Positions 5,209-13,033 are shown, numbered from the stretch's first letter. The stretch: 13,033 nt of DNA from Ruminococcaceae bacterium UBA794 (GCA_002304735.1 DBIU01000097.1:1-13033), one strand, 5' to 3'. The notes: generated by a model from the letters alone, not told the origin. Numbers and translations: made by a program.

Positions 5209-6684
5209 ATGACTTTAGGCAGGCTTTTTTCGGGTATCGCGGACATTCCCGCAAATCTGCGCGATAAAACGGTTTCGGGCGTTACGTCCGACAGCCGCGA
5301 GATTGCGGAAAACACCGTTTTCGTGTGCATTAAGGGTAAATCGTTCGACGGCCACTCGGCGGCAGGTGCGGCGATTTCAAGCGGCGCGGCGGCTGTCGTC
5401 ACGCAGACTTTGCTCGGCGCCGAAAATGAAATTAACGTGGAAAATACCCGTGAAATTTACCCCGAGCTTCTCGCGAATTTTTACGGCAACCCCGAAAAAA
5501 CGCTCAAAATCTGCGCTGTTACCGGCACGAACGGCAAAACCACGACAGTCGGAATTTGCGCGGGAATTATGCGCGCGCTCTGTCACAAGACCGGCACCGT
5601 GGGAACGCTCGGAATTGACGCGGGAAACGGACTTGTGTATTCGCACGACGGTCCGCCGACCGTTCCCGAGCCGAAAAAGCTCGCGGAGGTTTTCGCCGAA
5701 ATGGTGAAAAACGGCGTTGAATATTGCTTTGTCGAGGCTTCGAGCCAAGCGCTGGCGCAATGCCGCTTTCCGAAAAACTGCTTTCGCGCGGCGGCTTTTA
5801 CGAACCTCACGCGCGACCATCTCGACTATCACGGCACTATGGAGAATTATTTCGCGGCGAAGCGTTCGCTTTTCGACAACAGCGCGGCGGCTGTCGTGAA
5901 TATTGACGATGATTATGGGAAGAAAATCGCGGAGTATTGCCGCGAAAGGAATTACCCGCTTATGACGGTTTCCGCGGACGGGAAAGCCGATTTTTACGCG
6001 GAGCTTGCAAAGTGCTTTCCGCACGGCTCGCAGTTCGTTCTGACGGACGAAACCGCCGAAAAAAGCTATCCCGCGAGCTTTACGCTTACGGGTGAATACA
6101 ATATTCTGAACGCGCTTTTGGCTTGCGTTTTGTGCAAAACGCAGGGATTTTCGCTTTCGGAGATTGTTCCCGCGCTCGGGAAAATCGAGGGCGTCGCGGG
6201 GCGGCTCGAAACGCTGTATAACGGGAAATTTACGGTTATCCGCGACTACGCGCACACCGAGGACGGGCTTCTGAAGCTTCTCGGCACGCTTCGTCCGCTC
6301 ACGAAAAATCGGCTTATCTGCGTTTTCGGCGCGGCAGGCGAACGCGACGCGGGGAAACGTCCCGATATGGGCAGGGCGGCGGCGGAATTTTCGGATTATC
6401 TTATCGTCACGACCGACAGCCCGCGTCACGAAAATCCGCAGGCTACCATTGACGGCGTGACGGCGGGGATACCCGAGGGCAAGCCGTTTGAGGAGTTTAT
6501 CGACCGCGAAAAGGCGGTTATTCGCGCTCTTGAAATCGCCGAAGAAGGCGACGTTGTGGCGCTCTGCGGCAAGGGTCACGAGGATTATCAGGCAATAGGC
6601 GACGAGTATTTTCACTTCAACGAAAAGGAAATCGTCGAGGAATATTTCGCGAAAAGCGCTTATAAATCAGATAAAATAAGGTGA
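5209..6684 (+). CDS. murE: MurE, UDP-MurNAc-L-Ala-D-Glu ligase adding the third residue (probably meso-DAP)
   Basis: A 491-residue cytoplasmic ATP-dependent ligase. The P-loop is TGTNGKTT (105-112). The UDP-MurNAc peptide-binding segments are EASSQAL (176-182) and TRDHLDYHGTMENYFAAK (201-218), with Lys218 as the likely carbamylated lysine. GRLE (331-334), DYAHT (346-350) and CGKGHEDYQ (453-461) complete the family pattern. The amino-acid selectivity motif reads DSPR (403-406). meso-DAP enzymes usually have DNPR and lysine enzymes lack the Arg, so DAP is favoured but with an Asn-to-Ser change. The TTP(E/D) motif also differs: TVPE (151-154). The start at 5209 is chosen because MTLGRLF aligns with the usual MurE N-terminus and has a GGTGA site. 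An in-frame ATG at 5191 would add six residues. Confidence 0.93.
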   Translation: MTLGRLFSGIADIPANLRDKTVSGVTSDSREIAENTVFVCIKGKSFDGHSAAGAAISSGAAAVVTQTLLGAENEINVENTREIYPELLANFYGNPEKTLKICAVTGTNGKTTTVGICAGIMRALCHKTGTVGTLGIDAGNGLVYSHDGPPTVPEPKKLAEVFAEMVKNGVEYCFVEASSQALAQCRFPKNCFRAAAFTNLTRDHLDYHGTMENYFAAKRSLFDNSAAAVVNIDDDYGKKIAEYCRERNYPLMTVSADGKADFYAELAKCFPHGSQFVLTDETAEKSYPASFTLTGEYNILNALLACVLCKTQGFSLSEIVPALGKIEGVAGRLETLYNGKFTVIRDYAHTEDGLLKLLGTLRPLTKNRLICVFGAAGERDAGKRPDMGRAAAEFSDYLIVTTDSPRHENPQATIDGVTAGIPEGKPFEEFIDREKAVIRALEIAEEGDVVALCGKGHEDYQAIGDEYFHFNEKEIVEEYFAKSAYKSDKIR

Positions 6685-6688
6685 TTTT

Positions 6689-8029
6689 ATGTTTACAACG
6701 GAAGAAATCGCAAGGGCTGTCGGCGGACGGCTCGAGGGCGGGAACGCGGAGGTTTCGTGCGTTTCCACGGACACGCGTTCAATCGAAAACGGTGCGCTTT
6801 TTATCGCGATAAAGGGCGAGAGCTTCGACGGAAACGACTACCTCGAAGCCGCTTTTGAGAACGGCGCGGCGGCGGTTATGACCGAGAGGAAAAAGCTCGG
6901 ATTTGAGCCGAAAAAGCCTGTTATCCTTGTCGATGATACGCGAAAGGCGCAGCTTGCGCTCGCACGGTATTACCGCGACAAATTCAAGCTGAAGCTCTGC
7001 GGAGTAACCGGCTCTGTCGGCAAAACCTCGACCAAGGATATGGTTTACGCGGTGCTTTCAGCAAAGTATAAAACCCTCAAAACCGAGGGCAATTTCAACA
7101 ACGATATCGGGCTTCCGAGAACGCTTTTCGGGCTTGACGAGAGCTTTGAGGCTGCGGTTATCGAAATGGGAATGAGCGGCCTCGGCGAAATCAGCGCGCT
7201 CTCGAAAGCAGCCCACCCGAACGCCGCGATTATCACGAATATCGGATTTTGCCACATTGAAAATCTCAAAACTCAAGCGAATATCCTCAAAGCGAAGCTT
7301 GAAATCCTTGACGGAGCGGACGTGGACGCGCCTCTTATTCTCTGCGGCGAGGACGAGCTGCTGAATACCGTGAAGCTTGACAGGAGGATAATCCGCTATG
7401 GCTTCGACAGCAAAAACGACGTGTTCGCGGACGGTATTTCCGAGAGCGATGACGGCGCTTCGTTCACGCTGCGATATGACGGCAAGGCTTATCCCGCAAA
7501 GGTTCCCGTTATCGGAAATCATCATATCCTAAACGCGCTCGCGGCGTTTTGCGCGGGAATTGAATTTGGCTTAACTCCCGAAGAAATCGTGCCTGCGTTT
7601 ATGAATTACGCGGCTTCGGGTATGCGCCAGAAAATCGAAAAGCGCGGCGATATCACGGTTATTCTCGACTGCTATAACGCTTCTCCGACGTCAATGGAAA
7701 GCTCGCTTTGCGTTCTCGGGAAGATGAACGGCAGGAAAATCGCCGTTCTCGGAGATATGCTCGAACTCGGCGAAATGTCAAAGCGGCTTCACGCGGGGAT
7801 TGCGGACGCGGTTTGTAGGAACGCGGATTTGTGCTTCCTTTACGGAACGGAGATGAAAGCCCTCCGCGACGAGCTTTTCAGACGGGAATTTCCCGTGTTC
7901 CACAGCGAAAACAAAAGCGAGCTTACGGGGCTTCTGCTTCAGAATATCAAAAGCGGCGACGCGGTTCTCTTTAAGGGAAGCCGCGGAATGAAAATGGAAG
8001 AAATCGCCGGAAAGGTCGGTAAAATATGA
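6689..8029 (+). CDS. murF: MurF, UDP-MurNAc-tripeptide--D-alanyl-D-alanine ligase
   Basis: A 446-residue cytoplasmic ligase that attaches the D-Ala-D-Ala dipeptide to the UDP-MurNAc tripeptide made by MurE, completing the pentapeptide. The N-terminal domain has STDTRS (26-31) and IKGESFDGNDY (41-51). The P-loop is TGSVGKTSTKD (107-117). TEGNFNNDIGLPRTLF (132-147), MGMSGLGEI (160-168), TNIGFCHIENL (183-193), DCYNASPTSM (327-336) and VLGDMLELGE (353-362) are the standard MurF marks. The ribosome binding site GGTGA (6680-6684) uses the last bases of murE, including its TGA stop, so expression is tightly coupled. The 3' end overlaps mraY by four bases (ATGA). Confidence 0.95.
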   Translation: MFTTEEIARAVGGRLEGGNAEVSCVSTDTRSIENGALFIAIKGESFDGNDYLEAAFENGAAAVMTERKKLGFEPKKPVILVDDTRKAQLALARYYRDKFKLKLCGVTGSVGKTSTKDMVYAVLSAKYKTLKTEGNFNNDIGLPRTLFGLDESFEAAVIEMGMSGLGEISALSKAAHPNAAIITNIGFCHIENLKTQANILKAKLEILDGADVDAPLILCGEDELLNTVKLDRRIIRYGFDSKNDVFADGISESDDGASFTLRYDGKAYPAKVPVIGNHHILNALAAFCAGIEFGLTPEEIVPAFMNYAASGMRQKIEKRGDITVILDCYNASPTSMESSLCVLGKMNGRKIAVLGDMLELGEMSKRLHAGIADAVCRNADLCFLYGTEMKALRDELFRREFPVFHSENKSELTGLLLQNIKSGDAVLFKGSRGMKMEEIAGKVGKI

Positions 8030-9057
8030 TAACTTGTTCGGCTGCCGCGGGCGCGGCTTTTCTGATAACGTGGATTGCGGGAATTTTCCTTATACCGCTG
8101 CTCCACAAGCTGAAATACGGTCAGACAATCCTCGATATCGGCCCGAAATGGCACAAGGCGAAAAAAGAGGGCACTCCGACAATGGGCGGAATTTCGTTTA
8201 TTCTCGCGGTTTGCCTTTGCTTTGCCGTGGGAATGGTCGTTTTCGCGCTCACGGGAACGGACTTTTCGGGCGCGGGAAAGCGCGAGCTTGTCGTTTCCGT
8301 TTCGGGAATGGTTATGGCGGTTTTGTTCGGATTTGTCGGCTTTCTCGACGATTTTATTAAGGTCAGGAAAAAGCGCAACGAGGGTCTTACGCCTATCCAG
8401 AAGATTTTCTTCCAAGTGCTTATTATCGCGGCTTATTTCGCGACAATCTACATCAGCGGCTTCGCAAGCACCGTAATCACGTTCCCGGGCGGCGCTCAGT
8501 GGGAAATGGGACTGTTCTATTATCCTGTAATGGGGCTCGGCATACTGTACATCGTAAACGCGGTCAATCTCACGGACGGCATCGACGGGCTTTGCTCGTC
8601 GGTTACGGTAATCTACGCCGCGGCTTTCGCCGTTATTTCGGGGATTTTCGGATTTTTCGGTCACACGCTCCTCGCGTTCAGCACGGCGGGCGCGCTTCTC
8701 GGCTTTCTCATCTGGAATTTCCCGCCCGCGAAGGTTTTTATGGGAGATACAGGCTCGATGTTTCTCGGCGGCGTTGTGTGTGCGCTCGGAGTTGGCTGCA
8801 AGACGGAATTTCTTATGGTTATCGCGGGAATTGTTTATATTCTCGAAGCGCTTTCCGTGCTTATTCAGACGACCGTGTTTAAGATAACAAAGAAAATTCA
8901 CCACACCAAGGAAGGCAAGCGCCTGTTCAAAATGACGCCTATTCATCATCATTTCGAGATGAGCGGCTGGAGCGAGCTTAAAATCGACGCGGTTTTCTCG
9001 CTTTCGGCGGCGGCGTTCGGCGCGCTTGCGGTTGTTTTGGCGATGATGGCATATTAA
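8026..9057 (+). CDS. mraY: MraY, phospho-MurNAc-pentapeptide transferase
   Basis: A 343-residue polytopic membrane enzyme, with about ten hydrophobic segments. It transfers phospho-MurNAc-pentapeptide from UDP to undecaprenyl phosphate on the inner membrane face, making lipid I. Signatures: GPKWHKAKKEGTPTMGG (39-55), the Asp pair in FLDDF (106-110, Asp108-Asp109), NLTDGIDGL (181-189), MGDTGSMFLGG (239-249) with the catalytic-region Asp241, and the triple-His motif TPIHHHFEMSGWSE (304-317). These metal- and substrate-binding residues all look intact. The ATG at 8026 overlaps the murF stop in ATGA, so translation is probably coupled. Only 21 bp follow before ftsW, so no murD is present in the usual place. 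Confidence 0.96.
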   Translation: MITCSAAAGAAFLITWIAGIFLIPLLHKLKYGQTILDIGPKWHKAKKEGTPTMGGISFILAVCLCFAVGMVVFALTGTDFSGAGKRELVVSVSGMVMAVLFGFVGFLDDFIKVRKKRNEGLTPIQKIFFQVLIIAAYFATIYISGFASTVITFPGGAQWEMGLFYYPVMGLGILYIVNAVNLTDGIDGLCSSVTVIYAAAFAVISGIFGFFGHTLLAFSTAGALLGFLIWNFPPAKVFMGDTGSMFLGGVVCALGVGCKTEFLMVIAGIVYILEALSVLIQTTVFKITKKIHHTKEGKRLFKMTPIHHHFEMSGWSELKIDAVFSLSAAAFGALAVVLAMMAY

Positions 9058-9078
9058 TGCGGCTTGAAAGGGGAAAAA

Positions 9079-10392
9079 ATGCAGCAGCAAATCAGACCCG
9101 AATCTGCGGCAAGGCAGGTTAAGGCGGACGCGGTTAACCGAAATAAAAAGCCGCCGTCAAAGCCCGCGAATACCGCGAAAAAAGCGGCTTCGCTTGTCGG
9201 AAAGCAGGCTAAAAAGAAGAACGACGACCCGAACAGAATACGCTGGTTCAGCCCGCACGGCAAGGTTGATATGCCGATGACCGTGATTATTTTCGTGCTG
9301 CTTGTTTTCGGCATTACGATGATGTTTTCCGCGGGACACGCGCAGTCTTGGCTCGACAACGAGGGCGACAGCTACGCCTATACCGTAAAGCAGATAGGCG
9401 CGGCGGGACTCGGACTTCTCGGAATGATAATTCTGTGCTTTGTGGATTATCGCGTGTTAAGGCGCGAATTTTCGTGGTTCGGCGGGAAATTCCGCTTTAC
9501 GCTCTCGCATATGATTCTTTGGGTAACGATGTTTATGAACTTCCTCTGCCTGCCGTTCGGCGTTGCGGCGGAGGGCGACCAGAAGCGCTGGCTGAAGGTT
9601 CCCGTTTTCGGTACGTTTCAGCCGTCCGACTTCCTAAAGGTCGGGCTAATCATCTTTATGGCTTACTATATCCACAAGAATTACGATAAAATCAGAAGCT
9701 TTTGGGTGGGGATTGTAAAGCCCGGAATGTTGTTCCTCGCCGTCGTTTTCATAATGATTGTCATTCAGTCGCATATGTCGGGACTGCTGATTATGACGGC
9801 TGTATGCGCGGTTATGCTGTTTGTCGGCGGCATTAATATGAAGCCCGTTATCCCCGTCGTGGTTGTGCTTGCGGTTGTGGTAATAATCGGCGTTTCGCTC
9901 TCGGGATTTGACTATTTCGGCGACCGCGTAAAGTTTATGGACCCGCTCTCCGACCCCGGCGACAAGTCTTATCAGAACTATCAATCCGCGCTTGCGATAG
10001 GCTCGGGCGGAATTTGGGGAAAAGGCTTCGGAAACTCAACTCAGAAGTATTTTTATCTCCCTTACGCGCAGAACGACTTCGTTTACGCGGTTCTCTGCGA
10101 GGAATTTGGGCTTGTCGGCGGCGCCGCGGTAATTATCCTGTTCGTGATTTTCGTTATGCGCGGATTTACGATTGCCTCAAACGCCGAGGACCGCTTCGGC
10201 TGCCTTATGGCGACGGGAATTACGTTCCACATCGGACTTCAGGCGCTGCTTAATATCGGCGTTAACCTATGCTGCGTGCCGAATACGGGCATTTCGATGC
10301 CGTTCTTCAGCTACGGCGGCACGGCGCTTATGCTGCAATTGTGGGAAATGGGACTGCTTCTCGCCGTCAGCAAACGAGCAAAGCTAAAATGA
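9079..10392 (+). CDS. ftsW: FtsW, SEDS-family peptidoglycan glycosyltransferase of the divisome
   Basis: A 437-residue SEDS protein that polymerises lipid II with its class B PBP partner, encoded upstream. It begins with a lysine-rich, probably disordered cytoplasmic tail of about 60 residues, followed by about ten membrane segments. SEDS marks are KRWLKVPVFGTFQPSD (169-184), YQSALAIGSGGIWGKGFGNS (301-320), YAQNDFVYAV (329-338) with Asp333 at the position of the essential SEDS aspartate, and PNTGISMPFFSYGGTALM (401-418). I choose the ATG at 9079 because AAAGGGG (9067-9073) then lies 5 nt upstream. An in-frame TTG at 9064 would precede that site. The linkage to murG and mraZ favours FtsW over RodA. 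SpoVE is an alternative name for this family in spore formers. Confidence 0.92.
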   Translation: MQQQIRPESAARQVKADAVNRNKKPPSKPANTAKKAASLVGKQAKKKNDDPNRIRWFSPHGKVDMPMTVIIFVLLVFGITMMFSAGHAQSWLDNEGDSYAYTVKQIGAAGLGLLGMIILCFVDYRVLRREFSWFGGKFRFTLSHMILWVTMFMNFLCLPFGVAAEGDQKRWLKVPVFGTFQPSDFLKVGLIIFMAYYIHKNYDKIRSFWVGIVKPGMLFLAVVFIMIVIQSHMSGLLIMTAVCAVMLFVGGINMKPVIPVVVVLAVVVIIGVSLSGFDYFGDRVKFMDPLSDPGDKSYQNYQSALAIGSGGIWGKGFGNSTQKYFYLPYAQNDFVYAVLCEEFGLVGGAAVIILFVIFVMRGFTIASNAEDRFGCLMATGITFHIGLQALLNIGVNLCCVPNTGISMPFFSYGGTALMLQLWEMGLLLAVSKRAKLK

Positions 10393-10411
10393 TACACAAA
10401 GTGGTGATAAT

Positions 10412-11548
10412 ATGAAAGTTCTATTTGCCGCAGGAGGAACTGCGGGACACATCAACCCTGCGCTTGCGATTGCGGATAAGCTCTGCAAAACATTCCCCGA
10501 AACCACGGTTCTCTTTATCGGAAAGCCCGACGGAATGGAAAAAAAGCTTGTCGCAAAGGCGGGCTATGATTTCGTGGGAGTCGATATGTACGGCTTCGAG
10601 CGCGGATTTTCGCCGAAAAGCCTTACGCACAACGTTAAAGCGGCTTATTGCTATTTCATTTCCGCGAAAAATTCCGTCAAGAGGATTATCAATCAATTCA
10701 AGCCGGAGCTTGTAATCGGCACGGGCGGCTACGTCACGGCAACCGTGCTTTCGCAGGCGAGCGCGATGAAGATATTGACGATAACGCACGAAAGCAACTC
10801 TTATCCGGGAATGGCGACGAAAATGCTCTCAACGCGCGCGGATAAAGTGCTTTTGGCTTCCGAGGACGCGAAAAAGCATCTCAAGGACGCGTCGCGCTGC
10901 ATTGTCACGGGAAATCCGCTTCGCACGAATATTCCGATTGAGGAGCGCTCGGCGGCGAAAAAACGGCTCGGTCTTTCCGACGACTTCACCGTGCTGTCGT
11001 TCGGCGGAAGCCTTGGCGCAAACCGCATTACAAACGCTGTCGCGGAGCTTATTGCTTGGGAAGGAAAGACGGGCGATATCAATCACATTCACTCCTACGG
11101 CGGCAAAAACAAGGAGATTTTCGCCGAGGCGCTTGCTAAAAACAGCGTAAAAAAGGACGAAAGCCGCCACATTTTCCGCGATTATATCGACAATATGTAC
11201 ACCTGTATGAGCGCGGCGGATTTGATTATTTCGAGAGCGGGCGCCATGACAATTACCGAGCTTACCGAGATAGGCAGAGCGTCAATTCTCGTGCCGTATC
11301 CCGCGGCTGCTGAAAATCATCAGTTTTACAACGCGAAAACGCTTGCGGACAAAGGCGCGGCTGTTATTATCGAGGACGCGGAGCTTACGGGAGAAAGCCT
11401 GATTAGAGCGGTATCCGAGCTTTACGAGGACCGCGCGAAGCTTCTCGGAATGGAGAAAAACGCGCACGCGATGAAAAAATCGGACGCTGCGGACAAAATA
11501 ATCGGCGAGATAATCGACCTTGTGGGCGAGGAAAAGCTGCTTAAATAA
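10412..11548 (+). CDS. murG: MurG, lipid I N-acetylglucosaminyltransferase
   Basis: A 378-residue peripheral membrane GT28 glycosyltransferase that adds GlcNAc from UDP-GlcNAc to lipid I, giving lipid II. The N-terminal glycine-rich loop is GGTAGHINPA (8-17), followed by GTGGYVT (103-109). The second Rossmann half has FGGSLGA (197-203), SRAGAMTITEL (274-284) for UDP-GlcNAc binding, and PYPAAAENHQFYNA (295-308). The segment usually read HEQN is HESN here (126-129), a mild departure. The start follows GGTGATAATATG (10403-10414), 19 bp after ftsW. A gap of 110 bp with no clear terminator separates it from murA. Confidence 0.94.
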   Translation: MKVLFAAGGTAGHINPALAIADKLCKTFPETTVLFIGKPDGMEKKLVAKAGYDFVGVDMYGFERGFSPKSLTHNVKAAYCYFISAKNSVKRIINQFKPELVIGTGGYVTATVLSQASAMKILTITHESNSYPGMATKMLSTRADKVLLASEDAKKHLKDASRCIVTGNPLRTNIPIEERSAAKKRLGLSDDFTVLSFGGSLGANRITNAVAELIAWEGKTGDINHIHSYGGKNKEIFAEALAKNSVKKDESRHIFRDYIDNMYTCMSAADLIISRAGAMTITELTEIGRASILVPYPAAAENHQFYNAKTLADKGAAVIIEDAELTGESLIRAVSELYEDRAKLLGMEKNAHAMKKSDAADKIIGEIIDLVGEEKLLK

Positions 11549-11598
11549 CGAAAAATAGGCTTGTCGGCGAAGAAATTATCTTTATTCAGACAGATAGC

Positions 11599-11628
11599 TT
11601 CACCTAATTCGGCTGTTTAACATATATT
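11599..11628 (+). promoter_or_regulatory. Possible promoter of murA
   Basis: TATATT (11623-11628) is a good -10 element. TTCACC (11599-11604) is a poor -35 (four of six bases) at an 18-bp spacing. Transcription would begin near 11635, about 24 nt before murA. It lies in the only gene-free gap over 100 bp downstream of the PBP. The case rests mostly on the -10 and the gap, so it is tentative. Confidence 0.35.
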
Positions 11629-11640
11629 GCTGTATGTTAA
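11617..11640. repeat. AT-rich palindrome before murA (operator-like or hairpin)
   Basis: TTAACATATA (11617-11626) and TGTATGTTAA (11631-11640) form an inverted repeat with one T-G wobble around the 4-nt centre TTGC. It covers the possible -10 element (11623-11628) and ends 9 nt before the GGTGA ribosome binding site of murA. It has the size of a dimeric repressor site. In RNA it could also form a weak hairpin, but no T-run follows. No known regulator consensus is recognised. Confidence 0.45.
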
Positions 11641-11658
11641 CGCTGAAAGGGTGATTTT

Positions 11659-12924
11659 ATGGATAATCGGCAAAGGCTAATTATAAACGGCGGAAAACGG
11701 ATTGAGGGCGAGCTGCGCGTTCACGGCGCAAAAAACAGCGCGCTCCCGCTTTTGTCTGCGGCGGTTTTGGCGCACGGCGAAACCGTTTTTCACAACTGCC
11801 CGCAGCTTTCGGACGCGGACGCAGCCTGCCGTATTCTTGAAAAGCTCGGCTGCAAGTGCCGAAGAACCGCCGATACCGTCACGGTTGACGCGGCGAATGT
11901 CGTCGGATACGAAATTCCCGATAATCTTATGCGGGAAATGCGCGGGAGCATCGTTTTTCTCGGCTCTGTTCTCGGAAGAACGGGGAAGTGCAGGCTGTCG
12001 TTTCCGGGCGGCTGCGAGCTTGGCGCAAGACCTATCGACCTTCATTTGTCGGCGCTGAGGCAAATGGGTGCGCGGATTACCGAAGAACACGGTTATCTCG
12101 ACTGCGAGGCATCGGGCGGACTTCACGGCGCGAAAATAACGCTTTCGTTCCCGTCTGTCGGGGCGACGGAGAATATTCTCCTTGCGGCGGCTTCGGCAAA
12201 GGGCTTTACCGAAATCCACAACGCCGCGCGCGAACCCGAAATAATCGACCTCGCCGACTGTCTGAACAAGTTTGGCGCGAAAATTCACGGCGCGGGCGAG
12301 AGCGTGATTGAAATTGAGGGAAAAGAGCGGCTTTCGCCTGCGGAACACACCGTGATTCCCGACAGGATTGTTGCGGGAACGTACCTCTGCGCTGCCGCAA
12401 TAACGCGCGGCGAGTTAATATTGACAAACTGTGCGCCCGCGCATATGAACGGCTTTTTGCCTGTTCTTGAGGCGATGGGCGCGAGAATATACAGCTATGG
12501 CGGCGGGAAAATGTATCTTAACTGCAAAAAGACGCTTCAAGCGCCGCCGACAATCCGCACGATGCCGTATCCGGGCTTCCCGACAGACATTCAGGCGCCG
12601 TTCACAGCGCTATGTTCAACGGCAGAAGGAACTTCGGTGTTCGTCGAAACAATCTTCGAGAACAGATTTCGGCACATTTCCGAGCTTGTTCGGCTCGGCG
12701 CTTCGATTAAGGTTGAGGGCAGGGTGTGCGTTGTCGAGGGCGTGAAAACGCTTTCCGGCGCGAAGGTGAGGGCGGCGGAGCTGCGCGGCGGCGCGGCGCT
12801 TGTTGTCGCGGCTTTGGCGGCGGAGGGAACGAGCGAGATTTCGGGCGTCGGCTACATCGAGCGCGGCTATGAGAGCATTGAAAACGCTCTGCACTCCGTC
12901 GGCGCGGATATTAAGAAGGTGTGA
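11659..12924 (+). CDS. murA: MurA, UDP-N-acetylglucosamine 1-carboxyvinyltransferase
   Basis: This 421-residue cytoplasmic enzyme transfers the enolpyruvyl group from phosphoenolpyruvate to UDP-GlcNAc, the first committed step of peptidoglycan synthesis. The substrate-binding Lys-Asn pair is in GAKNSALP (23-30). The active-site loop is PGGCELGARP (116-125), with Cys119 at the position of E. coli Cys115, so the usual fosfomycin target residue is retained. Further marks are YPGFPTDIQAPF (304-315) with the general-base Asp310, FENRFRH (333-339) and YIERGYE (399-405). Length is typical. Translation starts at ATG 11659 after GGTGA (11650-11654). It may have its own promoter in the 110-bp gap upstream. 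Firmicutes often have two MurA paralogues, and which one this is cannot be told here. Confidence 0.95.
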   Translation: MDNRQRLIINGGKRIEGELRVHGAKNSALPLLSAAVLAHGETVFHNCPQLSDADAACRILEKLGCKCRRTADTVTVDAANVVGYEIPDNLMREMRGSIVFLGSVLGRTGKCRLSFPGGCELGARPIDLHLSALRQMGARITEEHGYLDCEASGGLHGAKITLSFPSVGATENILLAAASAKGFTEIHNAAREPEIIDLADCLNKFGAKIHGAGESVIEIEGKERLSPAEHTVIPDRIVAGTYLCAAAITRGELILTNCAPAHMNGFLPVLEAMGARIYSYGGGKMYLNCKKTLQAPPTIRTMPYPGFPTDIQAPFTALCSTAEGTSVFVETIFENRFRHISELVRLGASIKVEGRVCVVEGVKTLSGAKVRAAELRGGAALVVAALAAEGTSEISGVGYIERGYESIENALHSVGADIKKV

Positions 12925-13033
12925 TTTTGGCTTAACAATGCGGGCTGACGCGTGTTTTGGCAATTTTGACTTGAGAATACGCTACCCCGCTTTGCAACGC
13001 GCCTTTCGGTCAACGAACCCCGCGAACCCGCTT
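12925..13033. other. Intergenic sequence after murA
   Basis: No supported gene. GCGTGTTTT pairs imperfectly with AGAATACGC (two wobbles) at about 12950-12982 and could form a hairpin, but no T-run follows, so it is not a clear terminator. An ATG at 12938 is open to the window edge, but it has no ribosome binding site at normal distance and gives an unremarkable 32-residue stretch. ftsQ or another dcw gene may follow outside the window. Confidence 0.4.

Noticed and set aside
10399..10409. AAAGTGGTG-like string before murG as a second MraZ box
   Set aside because: It is a single copy that coincides with the murG ribosome binding site, and there is no promoter next to it.
12938..13033. ATG-initiated frame running off the right edge
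   Set aside because: No ribosome binding site at proper spacing and no recognisable sequence in 32 codons. It cannot be supported.
1..13033. Mobile elements, CRISPR arrays, toxin-antitoxin or defence genes
   Set aside because: None are visible. All genes are standard dcw members with uniform codon use and no transposase, integrase or spaced direct-repeat array.

Overview
The window holds a division and cell wall (dcw) gene cluster of a Gram-positive-type bacterium. Every gene lies on the + strand, in the order mraZ, rsmH (mraW), ftsL-like, a PASTA-containing class B penicillin-binding protein (PBP), murE, murF, mraY, ftsW, murG, murA. A member of the Clostridia (Oscillospiraceae/Ruminococcaceae-like) is the best guess. 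The reasons are the Firmicutes-type gene order, the PASTA-tailed PBP in the ftsI position, a FtsL/DivIC-type small protein, strong purine-rich ribosome binding sites, TTG starts, and murA directly after murG. The genus cannot be fixed from sequence reading alone.

Layout. Bases 1-516 contain no convincing gene. The first ~180 bases are GC-rich and full of inverted repeats, and the rest is AT-rich. A near-consensus sigma-A promoter (TTGAAA, 17-bp spacer, TATAAT) lies at 517-545. Its predicted start point falls on two TGG repeats 10 bp apart, which look like a MraZ operator. A ~195-nt leader follows, then mraZ (TTG start, 748). mraZ and rsmH overlap by one base. ftsL follows after 18 bp. Between ftsL and the PBP gene is a ~120-bp gap with two hairpins. 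murE, murF, mraY, ftsW and murG are packed with gaps of 21 bp or less, and murF/mraY overlap by 4 bp. A 110-bp gap with a possible promoter and palindrome precedes murA. The last ~109 bases hold no supported gene.

How the genes work together. MurA commits UDP-GlcNAc to peptidoglycan precursor synthesis. MurE and MurF add the third residue and D-Ala-D-Ala to the UDP-MurNAc peptide. MraY loads it on undecaprenyl phosphate to make lipid I, and MurG adds GlcNAc to give lipid II. FtsW polymerises lipid II and the class B PBP crosslinks it at the septum, with the FtsL-like protein as the bitopic partner of that pair. MraZ is the likely autoregulator, and RsmH methylates 16S rRNA. murD (and murC, murB, ftsQ, ftsA, ftsZ) are not in the window. 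murD is the notable gap, because mraY and ftsW, between which it often sits, are only 21 bp apart.

This is core-genome sequence, and I see no novel defence, mobile or biosynthetic system. The points worth a second look are the MraZ-type operator on the promoter start, the hairpin-rich gap before the PBP and its corrected start, a repeated GGTGA-N4-ATG initiation signal that fixes the murE start, a DSPR variant in MurE, an insertion near the PBP active-site serine, the missing murD, and the palindrome on a possible murA promoter.
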